From contig CAKTGQ010000011.1 in assembly GCA_934561555.1 (NCBI GenBank), positions 19,267 to 83,266 on the forward strand: a DNA stretch of 64,000 bases. The letters are read 5' to 3'. Each line of letters opens with the position of its first letter. Within the stretch, counting starts at the first letter, position 1. Position numbers and translations under genes: made by a program. Under the pieces are notes generated by a model, which did not search any database, was not told where the DNA came from, and saw only the letters and a program-made list of their open reading frames with translations. Positions 62,470-64,000 of the stretch are shown in pieces. This DNA comes from an uncultured Faecalibacterium sp. GTDB taxonomy: Bacteria > Bacillota > Clostridia > Oscillospirales > Ruminococcaceae.

Positions 62470-62511
62470 ACCGTCCATTTTCAAGTTTCACTTGAAGCGG
62501 ACGGTTATTTT
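62470..62511 (+). terminator. Second hairpin terminator in the gene-free region
   Basis: ACCGTCC (62470-62476) pairs with GGACGGT (62499-62505), and TTCAAG with CTTGAA inside, followed by TATTTTT. It may protect the RNA element and gene downstream from read-through. Between 62512 and 62790 I see nothing identifiable. Confidence 0.6.
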
Positions 62512-62790
62512 TCTGCTCAGGAGGTTTTTGCATTTGCATCCACAGCAAGCAGGTATTCAGCACAAGAATGCGCTAGTTCCGCACCTTAACGGTCGCTGAA
62601 TAAGCAAATTTTCTTGGAGAAAAAATCGTTTTAACAAAATCGGCGTTGATTCATTTAATATCACATCAAACCGGAATTATTACTTCCGGTTTTGAAGGTA
62701 AAAAGTGGAAGGAATGCTTCCTAAAAATTTCTGCTTCATTGTGATATGCTTTCTGAAAGCCCCCTCAAACCTAGAAAATCGCATAACCGT

Positions 62791-62879
62791 CTGCATGGGA
62801 TACCCGGCGATGACCTCGCAAGAGCGAGCCGGAAAACGCCGCTAGAAGGGGGCAGGAAATCCATGCAGGGATAGCGGCG
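62791..62879 (+). ncRNA. Structured pseudoknot RNA upstream of the ParB-like gene
   Basis: CTGCATGG (62791-62798) pairs perfectly with CCATGCAG (62861-62868). CGCCGCTA (62837-62844) pairs perfectly with TAGCGGCG (62872-62879). The two 8-bp helices interleave, which is an H-type pseudoknot. Inside the first loop, CCGG..CTCGC-AAGA-GCGAG..CCGG (62804-62832) makes a hairpin with a bulge. The element ends 40 bp before the next start. It could be a riboswitch, ribozyme or protein-binding leader of a mobile element. I do not recognise the class. Confidence 0.6.
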
Positions 62880-62919
62880 CACAGAAAACAAACACAATTT
62901 CAGAAAGGATGGTTTGCCT

Positions 62920-63918
62920 ATGATGAACTTGAATCAGATCAAAATTGATGCAGAATTCCAAGGAAAAATCCCACCGCTGACATTTGAAGAATTGAATCAG
63001 CTAGAAACAAATATTCTGCGAGAGGGTCGTATTATCAATCCCATCATCCTCTGGAACGGAACGATCGTGGATGGACACAATCGTTTCGCCATTGCAAAGA
63101 AGCATCCTGAGATTCCGTTCAGTACCCACGAAAAAGATTTTTCAAATCGTCAGGAAGCAATCGTCTGGATCTGCAAAAATCAGTTAGGGCGGCGCAATCT
63201 TACCCCCGAGCAGAAGAAATATCTCATTGGAAAGCAGTATGAAGCCGAGAAAAAATCACATGGAGCCAACGATGGTTTTCGCGGAAATCAGCATGATTTG
63301 GTAAGTGCCGAAAACCGGCACTTACCAGTCGGTGTGCAGACCTGTGCCCGAATCGCTAAGGAAAACGGCGTAGGAAAAACCTATGTCAAAGATGCCGAGC
63401 AATATGCCAAAGGCATAGACGCTGCCGAAGAAGCGATTCCCGGCATCAAGCAGAAAGTTCTTTCCGGCGAGGTCAAACCGACTGCTGCCGAAATCGCTTC
63501 CATTGCCGCTGCCCCACCAGCAGAACGCCCTGCATTGATATCTGAAATCTGCAAACCCAAAAAACGCACTGCATCCCCACAAGAGAAATCCTCTTGTTTC
63601 GATAAAGTAACTCGACAGCAGATTTTAGAACTTGCCAACAACCGTTACCACACCAAACAACTTGCAAATGGTGCAGCAATGCTCTGTGAAGTATCGGGTG
63701 CTGCCAATACCATGATACGCCGCTGGGAAAGTACTTTTCAGGAATACCCCGATATTCTAACTGAACCTGAAAACTGGGCGCTGGTTGAAAACCTAATGGA
63801 ACAGCATATCAGTTTGCCTTTACACCGGAAGATTTTTATGTATTTGCCCTTGCACACGCACACAAGCATTACAGTCACAGTGGAACGGGTGTCCGCACAC
63901 TGGCTGATATTTATGTGA
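62920..63918 (+). CDS. ParB/Sulfiredoxin-fold N-terminal domain protein, mobile-element type
   Basis: A 332-aa protein. The N-terminal ParB-like nuclease/NTPase domain (residues 1-95) shows LETNILREGRIINPIILWNG, the TIVDGHNRFAIAKK motif and the helix QEAIVWICKNQLGRRNLTPE. A KorB/ParB-like helix-turn-helix region (VQTCARIAKENGVGKTYVKD) and a flexible basic segment follow. The last 30 or so residues look foreign: another frame of the same DNA codes for a nucleotidyltransferase fragment, so the true C-terminus may be lost. AAAGGAT precedes the ATG; a TTG two codons earlier is less likely. Usual in integrative elements. Confidence 0.7.
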   Translation: MMNLNQIKIDAEFQGKIPPLTFEELNQLETNILREGRIINPIILWNGTIVDGHNRFAIAKKHPEIPFSTHEKDFSNRQEAIVWICKNQLGRRNLTPEQKKYLIGKQYEAEKKSHGANDGFRGNQHDLVSAENRHLPVGVQTCARIAKENGVGKTYVKDAEQYAKGIDAAEEAIPGIKQKVLSGEVKPTAAEIASIAAAPPAERPALISEICKPKKRTASPQEKSSCFDKVTRQQILELANNRYHTKQLANGAAMLCEVSGAANTMIRRWESTFQEYPDILTEPENWALVENLMEQHISLPLHRKIFMYLPLHTHTSITVTVERVSAHWLIFM

Positions 63919-63923
63919 TGGAT
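63789..63923 (+). pseudogene. Nucleotidyltransferase-like gene fragment (overlapping frame)
   Basis: Out of frame with the ParB-like gene, this stretch reads NGTAYQFAFTPEDFYVF, then ALAHAHKHYSHSGTGVRTLA and DIYVMD. The FTPEDFY, HKHY and GTGVRTLADIY pattern matches the C-terminal half of an uncharacterised nucleotidyltransferase family. It has no start, is preceded by a stop and breaks off at the right edge, so it is a remnant joined to the ParB-like gene by deletion. Confidence 0.5.
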
Positions 63924-64000
63924 TGGTGTTGTACAATAAAAGTTGACATAGGGAACTCAAAGAGCCAATATATAGCAAAGGACAAACAGGAGGCAAGAAA
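63924..64000 (+). mobile_element. Probable left end of an insertion sequence or new gene at the window edge
   Basis: Coding similarity stops near 63923. TTGACA (63943-63948), a 17-bp spacer and CAATAT (63966-63971) could be a promoter, and AGGAGG lies near 63990, set to serve a start just outside the window. An insertion sequence cutting the nucleotidyltransferase fragment would explain this. The gene itself is not visible. Confidence 0.35.

Noticed and set aside
57207..62792. Shared 12-mer GCATAACCGTCT at 57207 and 62781
   Set aside because: A 12-base match is expected by chance in 64 kb, and the flanks do not match.
62791..62879. HDV-like or hammerhead self-cleaving ribozyme
   Set aside because: Helix order lacks the P4 stem between the second strands required for an HDV fold, and the CUGAUGA/GAAA hammerhead core is missing. 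The RNA is therefore left unclassified.
1..64000. tRNA, rRNA or tmRNA genes, in particular a tRNA attachment site for the mobile block
   Set aside because: None was recognised by reading. A tRNAscan or Infernal run would settle it.

Overview
The window reads as a chromosomal segment of a moderately GC-rich Firmicute, most likely a Faecalibacterium-like member of the Oscillospiraceae. This is inferred from strong AGGAGG ribosome binding sites, sigma-A promoters, a SpoIVB-type peptidase, the rpsF-ssb-rpsR order, Ser/Ala-rich lipoproteins with twin-arginine-like leaders, and GC-rich codon use in the core genes. The species cannot be fixed without a database search. I saw no rRNA, tRNA or CRISPR array.

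Core region, 1-19.9 kb. Housekeeping genes come first: spoIVB-like peptidase, prfB without its usual frameshift, a RING/DUF2628 membrane protein, galU, a CPA2 antiporter, and rpsF-ssb-rpsR behind a consensus promoter. A secreted transglutaminase-like protein and a small P-loop kinase follow. A LacI regulator then precedes an ABC sugar importer and malQ, which form an alpha-glucan uptake unit. Next come two small genes with matching double-glycine leaders, then galactokinase, an AraC regulator and rlmD.

Mobile region, 20-35.8 kb. AT-richer DNA carries an unknown plus-strand gene pair. A minus-strand phage-derived element follows: three serine-recombinase-family genes, HK97-type capsid and portal, both terminase subunits, HNH nuclease, a sigma-like regulator and a primase-helicase. 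It has no tail or lysis genes and no prohead protease. This resembles a capsid-forming phage satellite or a decayed prophage. A hairpin flanked by 77-bp repeats upstream of the primase-helicase is a candidate replication origin. An IS66 relic ends the region.

Sugar-acid and pectin island, 35.9-52.1 kb. One long minus-strand operon encodes a tripartite tricarboxylate-type transporter, an esterase-like hydrolase, GH28 and GH88/105 glycosidases, a galactarate-type dehydratase, tartronate-semialdehyde reductase, a DapA-family aldolase, glycerate kinase, an amidohydrolase and a TIM-barrel isomerase. Together these fit import of a uronate or aldarate and its conversion to pyruvate plus glycerate. 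A divergent regulator made of two complete LysR proteins in one chain sits at its head.

Defence and mobile region, 52.2-64 kb. An IS630 relic, a HipB/HipA module and fragments of an rlmD-type 3' end come first. A type I restriction-modification operon follows. Its HsdM is fused in frame to a half-size HsdS, and an AT-rich AAA-ATPase plus TOPRIM-like pair with its own promoter and a perfect 17-bp palindrome lies before hsdR. A pseudoknotted structured RNA precedes a ParB-like gene, which runs into a nucleotidyltransferase remnant at the right edge.
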